Source: Linderina pennispora
Taxonomy: Eukaryota > Kickxellomycota > Kickxellomycetes > Kickxellales > Kickxellaceae
Assembly: GCF_002104995.1 (NCBI RefSeq)
Contig: NW_024468383.1
Location: 1-27,017 of the forward strand
DNA length: 27,017 bases
Direction of reading: 5' to 3'
Shown here: one piece after another, positions 17,021 to 26,718 of the stretch
Layout: every line of letters begins with the position of its first letter
Numbering within the stretch: the first letter of the stretch is position 1
Notes under the pieces: generated by a model
What the model was told of the DNA's origin: nothing
What the model saw: the letters and a program-made list of their open reading frames with translations, nothing else
The model's database searches: none
Position numbers and translations under genes: made by a program

Positions 17021-17746
17021 ATGGCTGACAGCGTATTTGCGAGCTGGTCGGCCAGGTTCTTGAGCCATCCAATTGGGCATTTGCCGCGCACACTACACAT
17101 TACATTTACAGCCGACACAGACGCCAAGATAATTGCGGACGGCTTTGCACTCGCCAAGAACACGTATCTGCCAGCCAAGCAGCACAGCAGCGCCCAACGC
17201 ACGCTACTAAACGCGCTCAAAGCAGGACACAATCTGCCGGTGCGCGAGGAGATGCAGGCGGCAGAGATTATCCGCAAGTGGCCTGACCTGCTTGACCGCG
17301 TCCCATTGCAGGACGACGATGTTGCCATGTACACGGAGGCTTGTCCTGGGCTGCTCCAAAAGATGGTGCTAGTTTTGCCGGATCAGGAGCGGGCCAACCA
17401 GATCATCCAGACGCTGATTCCGCAGCAGATGAACCCGGTGCAGCATGCGTCGAGCGCCGAGCTGATTCTGGGCAGAGCCAGCGACATTTCGCCAGAAACG
17501 CTGTTCAAGTATCTGGGCGCGGTGGAGGCGACGTGCCGGGTGCAGGCTGCGTCGTCTAGCAAGGAATTCAGCGTGCGGTTGGCAGCCAAAGTGCTGAACA
17601 AGGTGCTTGACGCACACCGTGATTATGCAGTGGCCATGTCGGTCGAGCTGAACTCACTCTGCCTCACATATCCGTGGGTCAAAGATGCCGCCGACCTGTT
17701 TGTGCGAGTGCGCAAGATCCAGAACGATCTCGAAAAGGGCGGATAA
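17021..17746 (+). CDS. CNOT11: CNOT11-like protein (C-terminal domain only)
   Basis: 241 aa from ATG 17021, in one exon, mostly helical. The C-terminal 170 residues resemble the C-terminal domain of CNOT11, a CCR4-NOT deadenylase subunit. The shared pattern is a short helix ending in YTEACPGLLQKMV, a run of paired helices, SPETLFKYLGAVE, then a long helix pair ending in WVKDAADLFVRVRKIQ (compare the R-E-A-A-G-L-F-R-L-L ending in animals). Human CNOT11 is about 510 aa; its N-terminal part, which contacts CNOT10 and CNOT1, has no counterpart here. The match is by eye and fairly weak, so another helical-repeat protein is possible. Its stop lies 12 bases from the convergent COQ8 stop, so the two 3' UTRs must overlap. 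Confidence 0.5.
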   Translation: MADSVFASWSARFLSHPIGHLPRTLHITFTADTDAKIIADGFALAKNTYLPAKQHSSAQRTLLNALKAGHNLPVREEMQAAEIIRKWPDLLDRVPLQDDDVAMYTEACPGLLQKMVLVLPDQERANQIIQTLIPQQMNPVQHASSAELILGRASDISPETLFKYLGAVEATCRVQAASSSKEFSVRLAAKVLNKVLDAHRDYAVAMSVELNSLCLTYPWVKDAADLFVRVRKIQNDLEKGG

Positions 17747-17758
17747 GTGTTTCTATCA

Positions 17759-19624
17759 TTAGTAAGTGACTTTAGAACCATCGCTGAACGTGTACTTTGA
17801 CGTGATCGACTTGAACAGGTCCTGGCACGGCACGCGCGAGCCCAGCTTGATGCACAGCAGGTAGGCGCCGCTGAGCTTGCGATGCAGGCTGTATGTCTCG
17901 TCGGGCGGCGGCGTCAGACGGTGTCGCAGCATCACGGGGATAGCCTCTCGCACATTATCCGACACATCCTGGTTGCCGAAATCGTACAGCCCGGGGCTTC
18001 GGAACGGCTTGCCAATCTCCAGCACAGAGTCGACGTGGGCGTTGGTCATCACGTCAGCCTCGTAGCCGGTGAGGAACCCGAGCTCGGTCGACCAGTGGCG
18101 CACACCTTCGCGGTCGCCCTCCATGGATGACTTGAGCGTGTTCAGGTACTTGTCCAGGAACTCCTTGCCGAATCCGCGCGAGGCGCCGAAATCCAGCAGC
18201 ACGATCTTGCCAGTCTCCGTGTTGTACATAAAGTTGGCCCAGTTCGGGTCGGTCTGCATGAACTCGAACTCGAACAGCTCGCGCAGACACAGCTTCAGAA
18301 CGCTGGTTCCTACGTGGTCGCGCACCTCCTGGCTCAGCGCCTCGACCTTCTTCATATCGACGCCATCCATGAACTCGGTGGTCAGCACCATCTTGCCGGT
18401 GAGCTCAGGCACCAGCCGAGGCACAACAAAGTCCTTGTCAGAGGCAAGGAGCTCGCTGAACCTTGTGATGGCGTCGGCCTCCCGCACATAGTCGCACTCC
18501 CACTCAAGCTCCTTGCGCGCAACCTTGATTGTGTTCTCCAGGTACATGCCGCGCGGCAACAGCTTGCTCATAACCAGCAACGACTGCAGGTTGCTCAGGT
18601 CGCTCTCGATCGAGCCAGCTACTCCCGGATACTGCACCTTGACGGCGACCTTGGTGAACCCGTGCTCAGCCATCGCGATCCTCGCTTCATGGACCTGCCC
18701 AATGGACGCAGCAGCAAACGGCTCGTCCTGGAACTCGGCAAATTTGTCGCGCCAGTCGGCCCCGAGCTGCCTGCGCATGTGCTTCTCGAGCTGCCGCACC
18801 GGCATGTAGTTGGCAGCGTTCTGCACGCGCTGCAGTACCTCAGCGATCTCGGGTGTCATGTTCTTGGAGTCCTGGATGCTCAGCATCTGGCCGAGCTTCA
18901 GGGCAGCTCCGCGCATCTTGGACAGCTTGTCGACGATCCGGTCGATGTTGGCCCGGCTCAGCATGACCGATGACTGGTCCGACGAGTCGCTGAACCCGCT
19001 CCACCGCTTGGTCGCCTCGCCCAGCGCTCCCAGGCCAAGGCCCACTGCAAGCGACCCGTAATGGTACAGCCGGCTGACGCGATTTGAAGGCATTGCCGAT
19101 GCCTGCAGTTGCCGTTTCTGAGATATTTCCAGGTGTCCCTCATACTCAGTCGGCTGTTGCTCTTTCTCAGTCATAGACTGCATGGGCTCTACAGAAGTTG
19201 CGGCTTCTGTGATTTCTACCGGCTTGATCTTCTCTGTCGTTGGCTGTGCTGGCTCAGTCGCTGGCTCGGTCGGCGGCTGCGGAAATTCCAGTCCAATGTC
19301 CGACAAATCGGCTGCCCTTATCTCCTCCGCACCTGTCTGTCCGACCCTGTGCGGCTTTTGTTCAAACACCCCGAGCAGGTGTTTCCGATCCAGCCGGCCC
19401 GGGTGCAGCCTAACAGGCACTCCCCTGGCTGCCAGCTGTGTTGTCAGCTTTGTTGACGGCGGTGTTTGCCGCTCACTGGTCGCTGCTACCAGCACCTTGA
19501 CCTGGCTCGGCACAAGGCTCGATGTCCTGAGGTGTTGCGCAACCGAGCGCCCGCACTCGTCAGCGGCGAACGAGGCAATCTTGCTGGCTGAGCGCAGAAC
19601 CAGGATCACGTCAGAAAGAACCAT
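17759..19624 (-). CDS. COQ8: Atypical kinase/ATPase COQ8 (ADCK3/ABC1 family)
   Basis: 621 aa from ATG 19624. The open frame extends upstream to 19705 but has no earlier in-frame ATG. All family signatures are present: KLGQ at residues 243-246 in the KxGQ domain, the Ala-rich nucleotide loop AAAS (304-307) replacing a Gly-rich loop, VAVK with Lys329, Asp459 and Asn464 in TDPNWANF, and DFG at 478-480. These mark UbiB/COQ8 proteins, which support coenzyme Q biosynthesis at the mitochondrial inner membrane through ATPase activity. The first 40 residues are hydrophobic and Ser-rich and may be a targeting sequence. Residues about 90-190 are a Pro/Glu/Thr-rich low-complexity linker, making the protein longer than yeast Coq8 (501 aa) and close to human ADCK3. 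Confidence 0.93.
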   Translation of the reverse strand: MVLSDVILVLRSASKIASFAADECGRSVAQHLRTSSLVPSQVKVLVAATSERQTPPSTKLTTQLAARGVPVRLHPGRLDRKHLLGVFEQKPHRVGQTGAEEIRAADLSDIGLEFPQPPTEPATEPAQPTTEKIKPVEITEAATSVEPMQSMTEKEQQPTEYEGHLEISQKRQLQASAMPSNRVSRLYHYGSLAVGLGLGALGEATKRWSGFSDSSDQSSVMLSRANIDRIVDKLSKMRGAALKLGQMLSIQDSKNMTPEIAEVLQRVQNAANYMPVRQLEKHMRRQLGADWRDKFAEFQDEPFAAASIGQVHEARIAMAEHGFTKVAVKVQYPGVAGSIESDLSNLQSLLVMSKLLPRGMYLENTIKVARKELEWECDYVREADAITRFSELLASDKDFVVPRLVPELTGKMVLTTEFMDGVDMKKVEALSQEVRDHVGTSVLKLCLRELFEFEFMQTDPNWANFMYNTETGKIVLLDFGASRGFGKEFLDKYLNTLKSSMEGDREGVRHWSTELGFLTGYEADVMTNAHVDSVLEIGKPFRSPGLYDFGNQDVSDNVREAIPVMLRHRLTPPPDETYSLHRKLSGAYLLCIKLGSRVPCQDLFKSITSKYTFSDGSKVTY

Positions 19625-20017
19625 GCTTTTTGTGAAAGGGAGAGAGGAATTCGAGGAAACACAAGGACTAAAGGTGAGGAGAACTGCATGAATTCGTAGA
19701 GGCACACAGCGCTACGTGTTTGGCAAGCCTGTGTGGCAGGCGAAATATTGCGGTTTACTGCAAGCGATCTTGTCTGACCTGCCCAATGTGAAGGCGCTGA
19801 GCCATTTCCATAAGCACCGGAGGAAAAAAACCCGCTGGTTCAGCCGCCGGCTGTGATCGTGCTGCGCCCATAGGCTACATCTGTGTTGTTGCAAAGGTAA
19901 ACAGCACTTCGTTTTTTGCGCAACCACAGCACATGCCCGTGACCACAGAATAGCTTTGCATTTACCCCTCCCCTCGTGAGTCCTCGCTTCCTCCCCTCAG
20001 TAACCAGAGCAACAAAT
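19625..20017. promoter_or_regulatory. Shared divergent promoter of COQ8 and the ANKRD40-like gene
   Basis: 393 bases lie between start codons on opposite strands. No TATA box is evident. A pyrimidine tract ending in CCCCTCAG (19992-20000) before the + strand start looks like a 3' splice site. A 5'-UTR intron is possible but no matching donor is obvious. Confidence 0.35.
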
Positions 20018-20851
20018 ATGATCACCGACGAGCGAGACGAGAACTTTCGCGAAATGGCCGCCCTGGGCAATCTGAAGGCCGTCACGGCGTATATCCGATC
20101 TGGGATCCGCATCGACGGCCAAAACAAAATGAACGGCTGGACAGCCCTCCACTGGGCGTGCAAGCGCGGTCACGCCCGCATAGTCGATGTCCTGTTGCGC
20201 GCAGGCGCAGACTCTACGCTGAAAAACACCCAAGGACAAACACCCCTGGATCTGAGCAAATCTGACGAGATTCGGGCGCTGTTTGCTACCATTGCAAACA
20301 TTGATGTCGTCACACTGGCGCCCACCCAACCAGCGGAAGGCGACGAAAAGACGTTCACGCCAAACTACCTAGTCAATCCAGACCTGACAAAGGCGTGGGG
20401 CGTGCCGGAGGACGCGATGCTGCCGAGCCAGGGCGACTCGAGCTATGTGCAGCAGCTGCAGCAGGAGGCATCGATCAGCACCAGCGCCAAGCGCACCCAG
20501 AGGATCGCGGAGAAAGCGAGTCCGGCTAATCGGGCAGCTGGATCTGCCCAGGGACAGCAGGGACCTGTAGCCACTGCTGCATCGGCGGATGAGGAACGCG
20601 AGATCCTTGTTTATAAACAAATTTTCGCAGATGACAATCTGGTAGGCTCGGTGTTGGTCGGCTCGGAGAAAACGGTGAATGACCTGGCCGCGGTTATTCG
20701 TGAGGAGCTCGACGGTATCCCCAGCAACTTTAGCATTGCACGGAACAACGGCCGCCAAACCATCCCAATCAGCGCCCGGCAGCATGAATTCAGTGTGACC
20801 AAGGTGTTTAGGAGTGCTGATGATGCTGCAGTCATCGTGGCCAAAGAATGA
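20018..20851 (+). CDS. ANKRD40: ANKRD40-like ankyrin-repeat protein
   Basis: 277 aa from the first in-frame ATG at 20018. An N-terminal helix (REMAALGNLKAVTAYIRSGI) leads into ankyrin repeats (residues about 10-90) with GWTALHWACKRGHARIVDVL and LLRAGADSTLKNTQGQTPLD. A disordered Gln/Ser/Ala-rich middle follows, and then a compact C-terminal domain (residues about 190-277, REILVYKQIFADDNLVGSVL and onwards). The same three-part layout, including the N-G-W-T-x-L-H-W-A-C-K-R motif and a ubiquitin-like C-terminal domain, occurs in animal ANKRD40, whose role is poorly defined. The assignment is from architecture and motif memory. Confidence 0.7.
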   Translation: MITDERDENFREMAALGNLKAVTAYIRSGIRIDGQNKMNGWTALHWACKRGHARIVDVLLRAGADSTLKNTQGQTPLDLSKSDEIRALFATIANIDVVTLAPTQPAEGDEKTFTPNYLVNPDLTKAWGVPEDAMLPSQGDSSYVQQLQQEASISTSAKRTQRIAEKASPANRAAGSAQGQQGPVATAASADEEREILVYKQIFADDNLVGSVLVGSEKTVNDLAAVIREELDGIPSNFSIARNNGRQTIPISARQHEFSVTKVFRSADDAAVIVAKE

Positions 20852-23027
20852 TAGAAGCTTTATTACCTGTTTGCCTGTGTTATTTAGAGCGAAAGGAGGG
20901 GCTGCCAATACACCTTTTTTGTTTCTTTTTTGCTGGGACACAGTCAATTTGGCAGTGTCGCTGCGGTTTGTCCCTGTTGCTGTAACCATGTGGTAAGAGA
21001 TGCGGACATTGCCTGCCATTGGCTTTGTGCAGCCGAGGACACCAGATCCTGTTTACCACACATGAGAATCTGAACATGCTGCGCTCACAATGTGGACACT
21101 TGTTATCATAGAAACAAAACTCTGACACCGGGCTGCTGCTTTGCAAACAAAAGAATTGCTGAGAGGCACACAAGGCCGAGAACCGGCATCCCCTTTTCTG
21201 CCCTGCTAATGCATATGCTTGTGGAGGGCGTGCAGCGTCATCACATACATCCTATGCGATCACCGTGCCCTGCGCTTGCTGGCATGACATGCATGGAATC
21301 GTGGCCCCGAACGAGTGAAAAAAATAGAGCCTCCAGAAGGGGAAATATTGACACGAGCGCCGTATTATGCCCGCGATCGTCTAGCACGCTCCCTCAATGC
21401 AACATCGCTTTGGTCTTCCCCGCATCTTTTTCCCTCTGGCGGCGACCGGTGTCCCTTGACCCTCAACTCCCATCTTCATTGGGCAGACACACACTGGCCC
21501 AGTTGTTTACCGACCCCCTCCCTGCCAACCAACCCGTTCTCCTCGTCGCCTAGGGCCAATAAGAGATGTCTTGTTGATTTTTAATGTTGTTCTTGTTAAA
21601 GTCAAAGACGGCCACCGTTCATTCGCATGGGCATTGTTTACGGTGCGGGTTGCCACTTTGCACGTACAAAAAACTTTTTTGCGCACTCCAGCAACTCAGA
21701 GCAGACATTTCTGGGAACGGGTTGGGCGCGCGAATGAAGTTACGGATTTCTGGTATATAACGGCGGATCCCTGAACACACCTTTTTCCGTCCCGATCGCC
21801 CTTTCCTCTCCCAGCACACATCTCAAGCATTTCACTACGCTATTTTATCCTTGAATCTCTATGGGCTTGTACAAAACCATTGCCTGCTCCGCAAAAAAGC
21901 TGCAATATTAAATATTTTGTATAGTAAAAACGTAAGTATCGAGAAAATAGCATGTCAGCAGCTCTCTGTTCTGTTTTCTCCATGGCCAAATGGCGGAGGA
22001 CATGGCTGGAAGCTAGTAATCCTTGGGGAGGGTGTGTGGAGAGCATGAACCAGCAAGAGTCTTATAATTTGCTTACCAGCGAGAGGGGGGCAGTCGGGTG
22101 AGGAGAAGTGTGTGATTGAGGCGGATGTGGAAGCGTGTTGTATTGAGTAGTAATATTGCCGTTAACACAGACATGGATAGCAAATGACTGGCTATTAATC
22201 CCCCTCTCCACACTACGCCCACATCCTTTGCCCTCCAGATTTTTAATCGACGCACTGCCTCTGCTGCGCTCTGCATGCCCAGCCATTCCTTGTATATATA
22301 CCAGGACATGCTTCATCCCGTGTCTGTGGTTTTCTAGCCGTCAATCAATGCTTTTTTGATTCGCCATCTATTCCGTCTTAGCCTGCCTTTATACATTCTC
22401 CTGTGAGTGCATATTTGGGACACACAAGGGTCCTTGTTTTTCCTGCTGACCGGTGTTTCTAGATATAAACGTTTGCTTGTATCCACAGATTCGTGTTTTT
22501 CTTGTTCCTTGAGCAGATCAGTTGCCAGCTAAAAAAGAAATCGCGTGCTCTCTTGTTCGTGACTTTCTTGCTGGTTCTGGATCGCTTTGCTGCCAAAGCA
22601 AAGCGCCTTTCCATGTGCGCTTTGGCATCCTCTGCTATATATATGCTTGTGAAAAAGGGATACCTTGTGGATGTCCGACGATTTTTGCAAGCCCCTGGTC
22701 ATTCTTCCCTGCGCGCTTTGTTCATCATTACATTTTCCCTCGCTTGCGGCTCTGCTGTACCAGACACCCAGGGCTATTAATCAAGGCCGCACTCACCTTT
22801 TTTTGGCTTTGGTGTATCAATACCACATTATGTGAACACCTGCGTCAGGGACAGTTCGCTTGCGACACCTGTTTTCCTCTTGTATAAATGAGGAAGCCAA
22901 ACCTCTCTGCATCTCCCTGAACGTCTCTTCTTCTGCTGCACTGCATATTTCCTCATCCATGAGTTGCACTGGCTTGCTCACATTAGTAACAGCACTTTTA
23001 CATCATATAGTTACTCTCCATCTATTC
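20852..23027. other. Long gene-free stretch upstream of the C2H2 factor
   Basis: About 2.2 kb with no convincing ORF. TATA-like sites lie at about 21755 (GGTATATAACGG), 22290 (TGTATATATACC) and 22638 (CTATATATATGC), the last two closest to the gene. Pyrimidine-rich leader-like tracts occur around 21780-21840 and 22340-22600. A long regulatory region with a long leader is typical of a fungal transcription-factor gene. I see no RNA gene. Confidence 0.45.
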
Positions 23028-24509
23028 ATGGACGACTCCAATATCCTCGCCATCCCACATAACCCGCCTCTGCCGCGCACGGTCTCTGGCGTCTTCCAGG
23101 CAGACGGGCATCCCTATATCTCTGCCGCTGAGGGCTCTCAGCGCATGGACCCCGCTGCCAGTACCTACCCCATGGGAAAGGCACAGATGTCGCAGTCGCT
23201 GGCCAGAGAAGAGCAGCCGATGATACCTCAAGCCTCAATCCCTGAGAGCAGTACTGGCTCACATGCCCCGGCCAACGGCACTGGCCACAGCCGCCAGTTC
23301 CTCATCCGCCACCGCGGCAGCATGGGTAGCTTGCCGAACGAGGTGGTTGCGCTGCGCAACTCCGAGTCTTTTGCACACCACGCTCGTCGCTCCTCTGTGT
23401 GCCAGGACTTTAGCATTGACAGCGGTGCCCCGACCCGCCGCGAGTCCGTGGCCACTGTCGTCATCAACAAGAACACATCCCAGCTACACTGCCAGCCTAC
23501 AAAGAGCGACGGGCTCTCGCCAGAGATGCCACTCTATGCTGCGTTCCAGCGCAACCGTCGCGGGTCCATGGCATCGACGGCGACGGCTACATCCAACCCT
23601 GACAAGAGCGGGCCAGCAGAGCGCAAGTACAGCTGCGAGTGGCGTGGCTGTGGGCAGTCGTTTGACCGCATCGAGCATTTGAACCGACACAAGCGTCGGC
23701 ACACCGGCGAGAAGCCGTACCGATGTCTAGTATCCAAGTGTGCGAAACTGTTTAGCCGCTTCGACAACATGATGCAGCACGTCGGGATCCACACGGTCGA
23801 GGGACGGAAAACTGAGATCCCCAATATCAAGAACTCGAGTGTCAAGGGAAACGGCCGCGGCAGGGCCCGCCGCACCAGCTACCGTGGCACGCACGACCCA
23901 GCAGAAAAGTTCCGACGCCATGTCGAGGGCATCCTGGGTCCGGATCTCGCCCGGTGCTGCCATTTGCCACCAGCCAACCCGGATTATTCGAACCTGACAC
24001 TGCGCCCGTTGCTTAACACTGACGCCATCGCGCAGGCGCAGATGGCTGCCTCGGCGTTGGATCCCGACGACTATGAGTCGTCAGTGCCGCTGGCCAAGAC
24101 CCTGGCGCAAAACTTGCACAACCAGCAGCATGGCCAGAATGCTGATCAGTTTGCCAGACGACCGCGGTGCGACAGTCTTGTGGATGGCATGGACAAGCAG
24201 TCGGAAATGACCTTCCGCTCGGCCTCATCGACATCTCCGTCGGCATCACCCACCAGCAATACTGCTCCGCCGCCTTTCGCTTCCTACCGCCTGGCGCCAC
24301 CTCCCCCGAGCAACGCCAAGATGGCTTGCCTGCACCACGCCCGTCTCCCGTACAATGGCGTGCACCAGATGCCGGCGGTTGTGTCGCAGACACCCAGCGG
24401 CACCACCTACAGCATCCTAGCCGCAAGCATCCAGCCCAAGGCTAGCGAAATGTCGAATGTTCGCAGCCAGCCTGGATACCGCCGGGAATGCCACCCGCAG
24501 AAGATGTAA
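23028..24509 (+). CDS. C2H2 zinc-finger transcription factor with PKA-type sites
   Basis: 493 aa from ATG 23028. An upstream in-frame ATG (22959) would add a hydrophobic stretch unlikely in a nuclear factor. Two tandem C2H2 fingers are visible: Cys203, Cys208, His221, His225 and Cys233, Cys238, His251, His255, joined by the standard linker HTGEKPY. The second finger has FSRFDNMMQHVGIH, like the Rsv2/Usv1/Rgm1-type stress and nutrient regulators of other fungi. The rest is disordered and rich in Ser, Pro and Gln. Four R-R-x-S sites (Ser123, Ser140, Ser180, Ser284) match the protein kinase A consensus; three precede the fingers and one follows. PKA control of nuclear entry is known for Msn2 in yeast; here it is only inferred. 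The DNA target is unknown. Confidence 0.82.
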   Translation: MDDSNILAIPHNPPLPRTVSGVFQADGHPYISAAEGSQRMDPAASTYPMGKAQMSQSLAREEQPMIPQASIPESSTGSHAPANGTGHSRQFLIRHRGSMGSLPNEVVALRNSESFAHHARRSSVCQDFSIDSGAPTRRESVATVVINKNTSQLHCQPTKSDGLSPEMPLYAAFQRNRRGSMASTATATSNPDKSGPAERKYSCEWRGCGQSFDRIEHLNRHKRRHTGEKPYRCLVSKCAKLFSRFDNMMQHVGIHTVEGRKTEIPNIKNSSVKGNGRGRARRTSYRGTHDPAEKFRRHVEGILGPDLARCCHLPPANPDYSNLTLRPLLNTDAIAQAQMAASALDPDDYESSVPLAKTLAQNLHNQQHGQNADQFARRPRCDSLVDGMDKQSEMTFRSASSTSPSASPTSNTAPPPFASYRLAPPPPSNAKMACLHHARLPYNGVHQMPAVVSQTPSGTTYSILAASIQPKASEMSNVRSQPGYRRECHPQKM

Positions 24510-24639
24510 TAAAAAGACAAAGTGCCCTCGACTGTTCGCGAATGTGGCAGATGTGCTGACACACCGCACATCCAATTACAATTTCTTATTTCTCTTTCCT
24601 CCATGTTGTATAAAGGCTCCTTTCTAAAAACGCACACGT

Positions 24640-25041
24640 CTATTCACTCTTGGTGTTCTTGTGCTTTTTTCCATGCTTGCGCTTTTGCCGCTTGGCACGG
24701 TTTTTGGCCGTCTTTTCCTCGTCCTTGCGCTTCAGCTCATCGCGCTCCTGCTCATACGTCTCCTTTTCTTCCTCGTCCTTGGCTTCGGATTCCATGAGCT
24801 TGATGCGCGCATTCTCTTTCCGCCGCAGCACACGGTATGTATGGAAGTCGCTGCTGCCGGCGCCGGCACTCGATCCGCCCACATTCAGAACAATCTCAGG
24901 TGGCGGCTTCAGCTCGACCTTGGCTGGCCCAGGAAGCACAATCTCCTTGTCGACATTGCGCATAAGCTTTTCAATGTGCTTGCGCTGCGAGTCAACCAGT
25001 GTGCTGTGTTTGCGTTTCTTCGTCTCGGTCTCGCCCGACAT
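24640..25041 (-). CDS. PRKRIP1: PRKRIP1 homologue, spliceosomal protein
   Basis: 133 aa, one exon, starting MSGETETKKRKHSTLVDSQR. The conserved core has a basic helix with IEKLMRNVDKEIVLP, then PPPEIVLNVGGSSAGAGSSD followed by FHTYRVLRRKENARI. This core is almost diagnostic of PRKRIP1, where a G-S-S-A-G-A-G-S motif precedes F-H-x-Y-R-x-L-R-R. A long Lys/Glu-rich helix finishes the protein. PRKRIP1 is a component of the catalytically active spliceosome, where it bridges U2 snRNP and core elements. The gene converges on the zinc-finger gene (130 bp between stops) and diverges from SURF6. Confidence 0.9.
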   Translation of the reverse strand: MSGETETKKRKHSTLVDSQRKHIEKLMRNVDKEIVLPGPAKVELKPPPEIVLNVGGSSAGAGSSDFHTYRVLRRKENARIKLMESEAKDEEEKETYEQERDELKRKDEEKTAKNRAKRQKRKHGKKHKNTKSE

Positions 25042-25553
25042 TGTGCAAAAGAAATATGATATGTGATCTTGTAGTCCCTGGGCTGAAGCGTGCGATCATC
25101 ACCATATTGATCGGGGTGGAGCATTTGTGGGTGCATTGTGCGAACGAATTAAGAAACAATGGCAGCGTCCTTTATCGAAGATAATGTAGCACAGGGAGGG
25201 TGTGTGCAGGCACCAAAGCAAGCACCAGGTGTTCCATGGCGGCAGCTACACCGCAGTTGCGAGCTATCTATTTTGCAGGCATTTGTAGACCGCTTGCAGA
25301 TCAGGCTGCAGCGAGCCGAGTCCAGTAGCCACACCAGACCAGGCCAAGGCACGTGCCTGTCTGATGATCAATCAACCACTGGTGGCAGACATGATTACCA
25401 GTATCAAATCACTCGGGCCAGATTAGCGTTCGTCAGAAAAAATCTGCAAACACGAAAATTATGTTCTAGCTTCAGTGTCAGCCCTAGTTGGACTTTGGAC
25501 CTGCAAACTTTCCTCCACAAACCACTTCTCCCTCCCCTCAGGCTTTGCTTATA
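25042..25553. other. Upstream region of SURF6, with a possible upstream ORF
   Basis: An open frame with a good initiation context (AACAATGG, ATG at 25159) runs 131 codons and ends with TAA at 25552-25554, overlapping the SURF6 ATG by one base. Its sequence (including LSILQAFVDRLQIRLQRAES) has no domain I recognise. A strong pyrimidine tract ending in CCCCTCAG just before the SURF6 ATG looks like a 3' splice site, so part of this region may be a leader intron. It could be a small gene, an upstream ORF or chance. Confidence 0.3.
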
Positions 25554-26718
25554 ATGACCACGACAGTGCCCAGCATCGATGAGATCACGGCGAGCTTGCA
25601 AAAGCACGCGCGGGTATTCGATGACCTGCTGGGTCTGATCCCGCCGCAGTTCTACCTCCCAGAGATCAACGAGGAGCGGATCAACCAAAAGTACATGAAG
25701 AACACAAAGAAGGACACCGATGCCAAGAAGAAGGAGGCTGCACGCAAGAACAAAGCTGCGCGGCTCGACCCGGACAACAACAAGACGGTGCAGGAGCTGC
25801 AGGCCGAGAAGCTGAAAAAGAAGCAGCAGCAGCAGACCGACCAGAGCGAGGCTGAGATGTCTGACGTCAAGTTTGACCTGGCCACAGAGGACCACACACC
25901 AGCAGAGCCGGCAGAGGCTGTGACGCCGATGCCCGCGTCATCGTCGATCTCCGACCTGCGCACACGGCTGCACGAGCGGATTCAGCTGCTGCGGCAGAAG
26001 CGCAAGGCGCCGAGGACGACGTTTCAAGAGAGGCGCTGCTGGAGAAGCGGCAGAAGCGTCGGAAGAACAATAAGGAGGCCAAGGAGAAGGCCAAGAAGAC
26101 CGGCAAGACGACAAAGGAGCAGGTGCTGGGCAGCAAGGCGCCCGTGGCCGCGACGCCCACTGCCGCTGGTGCTAACCCGGACGACGTCAAGGACAATGTG
26201 TTCTTTGGCACGCTGACCACAGGCTCAAAGAAGAAGGGCAAAAAGTCCATGAATGCACGCAAGACGCTGGAGGCCGTCGAGGGCAAGAAGAAGGAGCTGG
26301 ACGAGCTGAAGAAGACTGATGCAGCCAAGGCGGCGAAGCTGGAGGAGAAGGGCAAGTGGGGCAAGGCACTAGATCTGGCCAAGGGCGGAGAGAGTCAAGG
26401 ACGACACCAAGCTGCTCAGGAAGACAATCCGGCGCGGAGGAGCAGCAGAAGAAGAAGAGCGGGCGTGGAGTGGACTGAGCGCAAGAAGATGGTCGCCAAG
26501 AACATCAAGGACAAGCAGCAGAAGCGCGATGACAACATCAAGGCGCGGGTGCAGGCTAAGAAGCTGAAGCAGCAGGGCTTGTCGAAGAAGGCCATTGAGC
26601 GGACGCTCAAGACCACAAAGAACGGCGGTGTGCAGAAGAAGAAGGGCGGCAAGGCACGGCCGGGATTCGAGGGCAAGGCTGGCAGGCTGGCAAGGCTGGC
26701 AAGGGCGGGAAGAAGTGA
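25554..26718 (+). CDS. RRP14: SURF6/Rrp14 ribosome-biogenesis protein, about five 1-base indels
   Basis: The start MTTTVPSIDEITASLQKHAR, then FDDLLGLIPPQFYLP, matches the N-terminus of Rrp14/SURF6. Next come a Lys-rich linker and SISDLRTRLHERIQLLRQKR, the start of the SURF6 domain. One lost base near 26006-26013 shifts the frame into EDDVSREALLEKRQKRRKNN. The frame then holds through NVFFGTLTTGSKKKGKK and KWGKALDLAKG. Three one-base gains (26385-26388, 26432-26437, 26459-26464) enclose ERVKDDTKLLRKTIRR and EEQQKKKS, typical of the domain, before VEWTERKKMVAKNIKDKQQK. A last one-base loss near 26683 gives the expected Gly-Lys-rich end and TGA at 26716-26718. SURF6 acts in the nucleolus in early pre-rRNA processing of both subunits. 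Five shifts in an essential gene suggest poor consensus here, or a decayed copy. Confidence 0.78.

Noticed and set aside
18314-18973. Long forward ORF antisense to COQ8
   Set aside because: It is a shadow of a GC-rich, strongly conserved gene on the opposite strand.
19992-20000. 5'-UTR intron acceptor before the ANKRD40-like gene
   Set aside because: The tract looks like a 3' splice site, but the only nearby GTGAGT is about 25 bases upstream, too close for an intron.
20852-22300. AGGGG/CCCCT stress-response-like elements upstream of the C2H2 gene and TPS2
   Set aside because: A five-base motif on both strands is expected about every 500 bases. The number seen is no more than chance.
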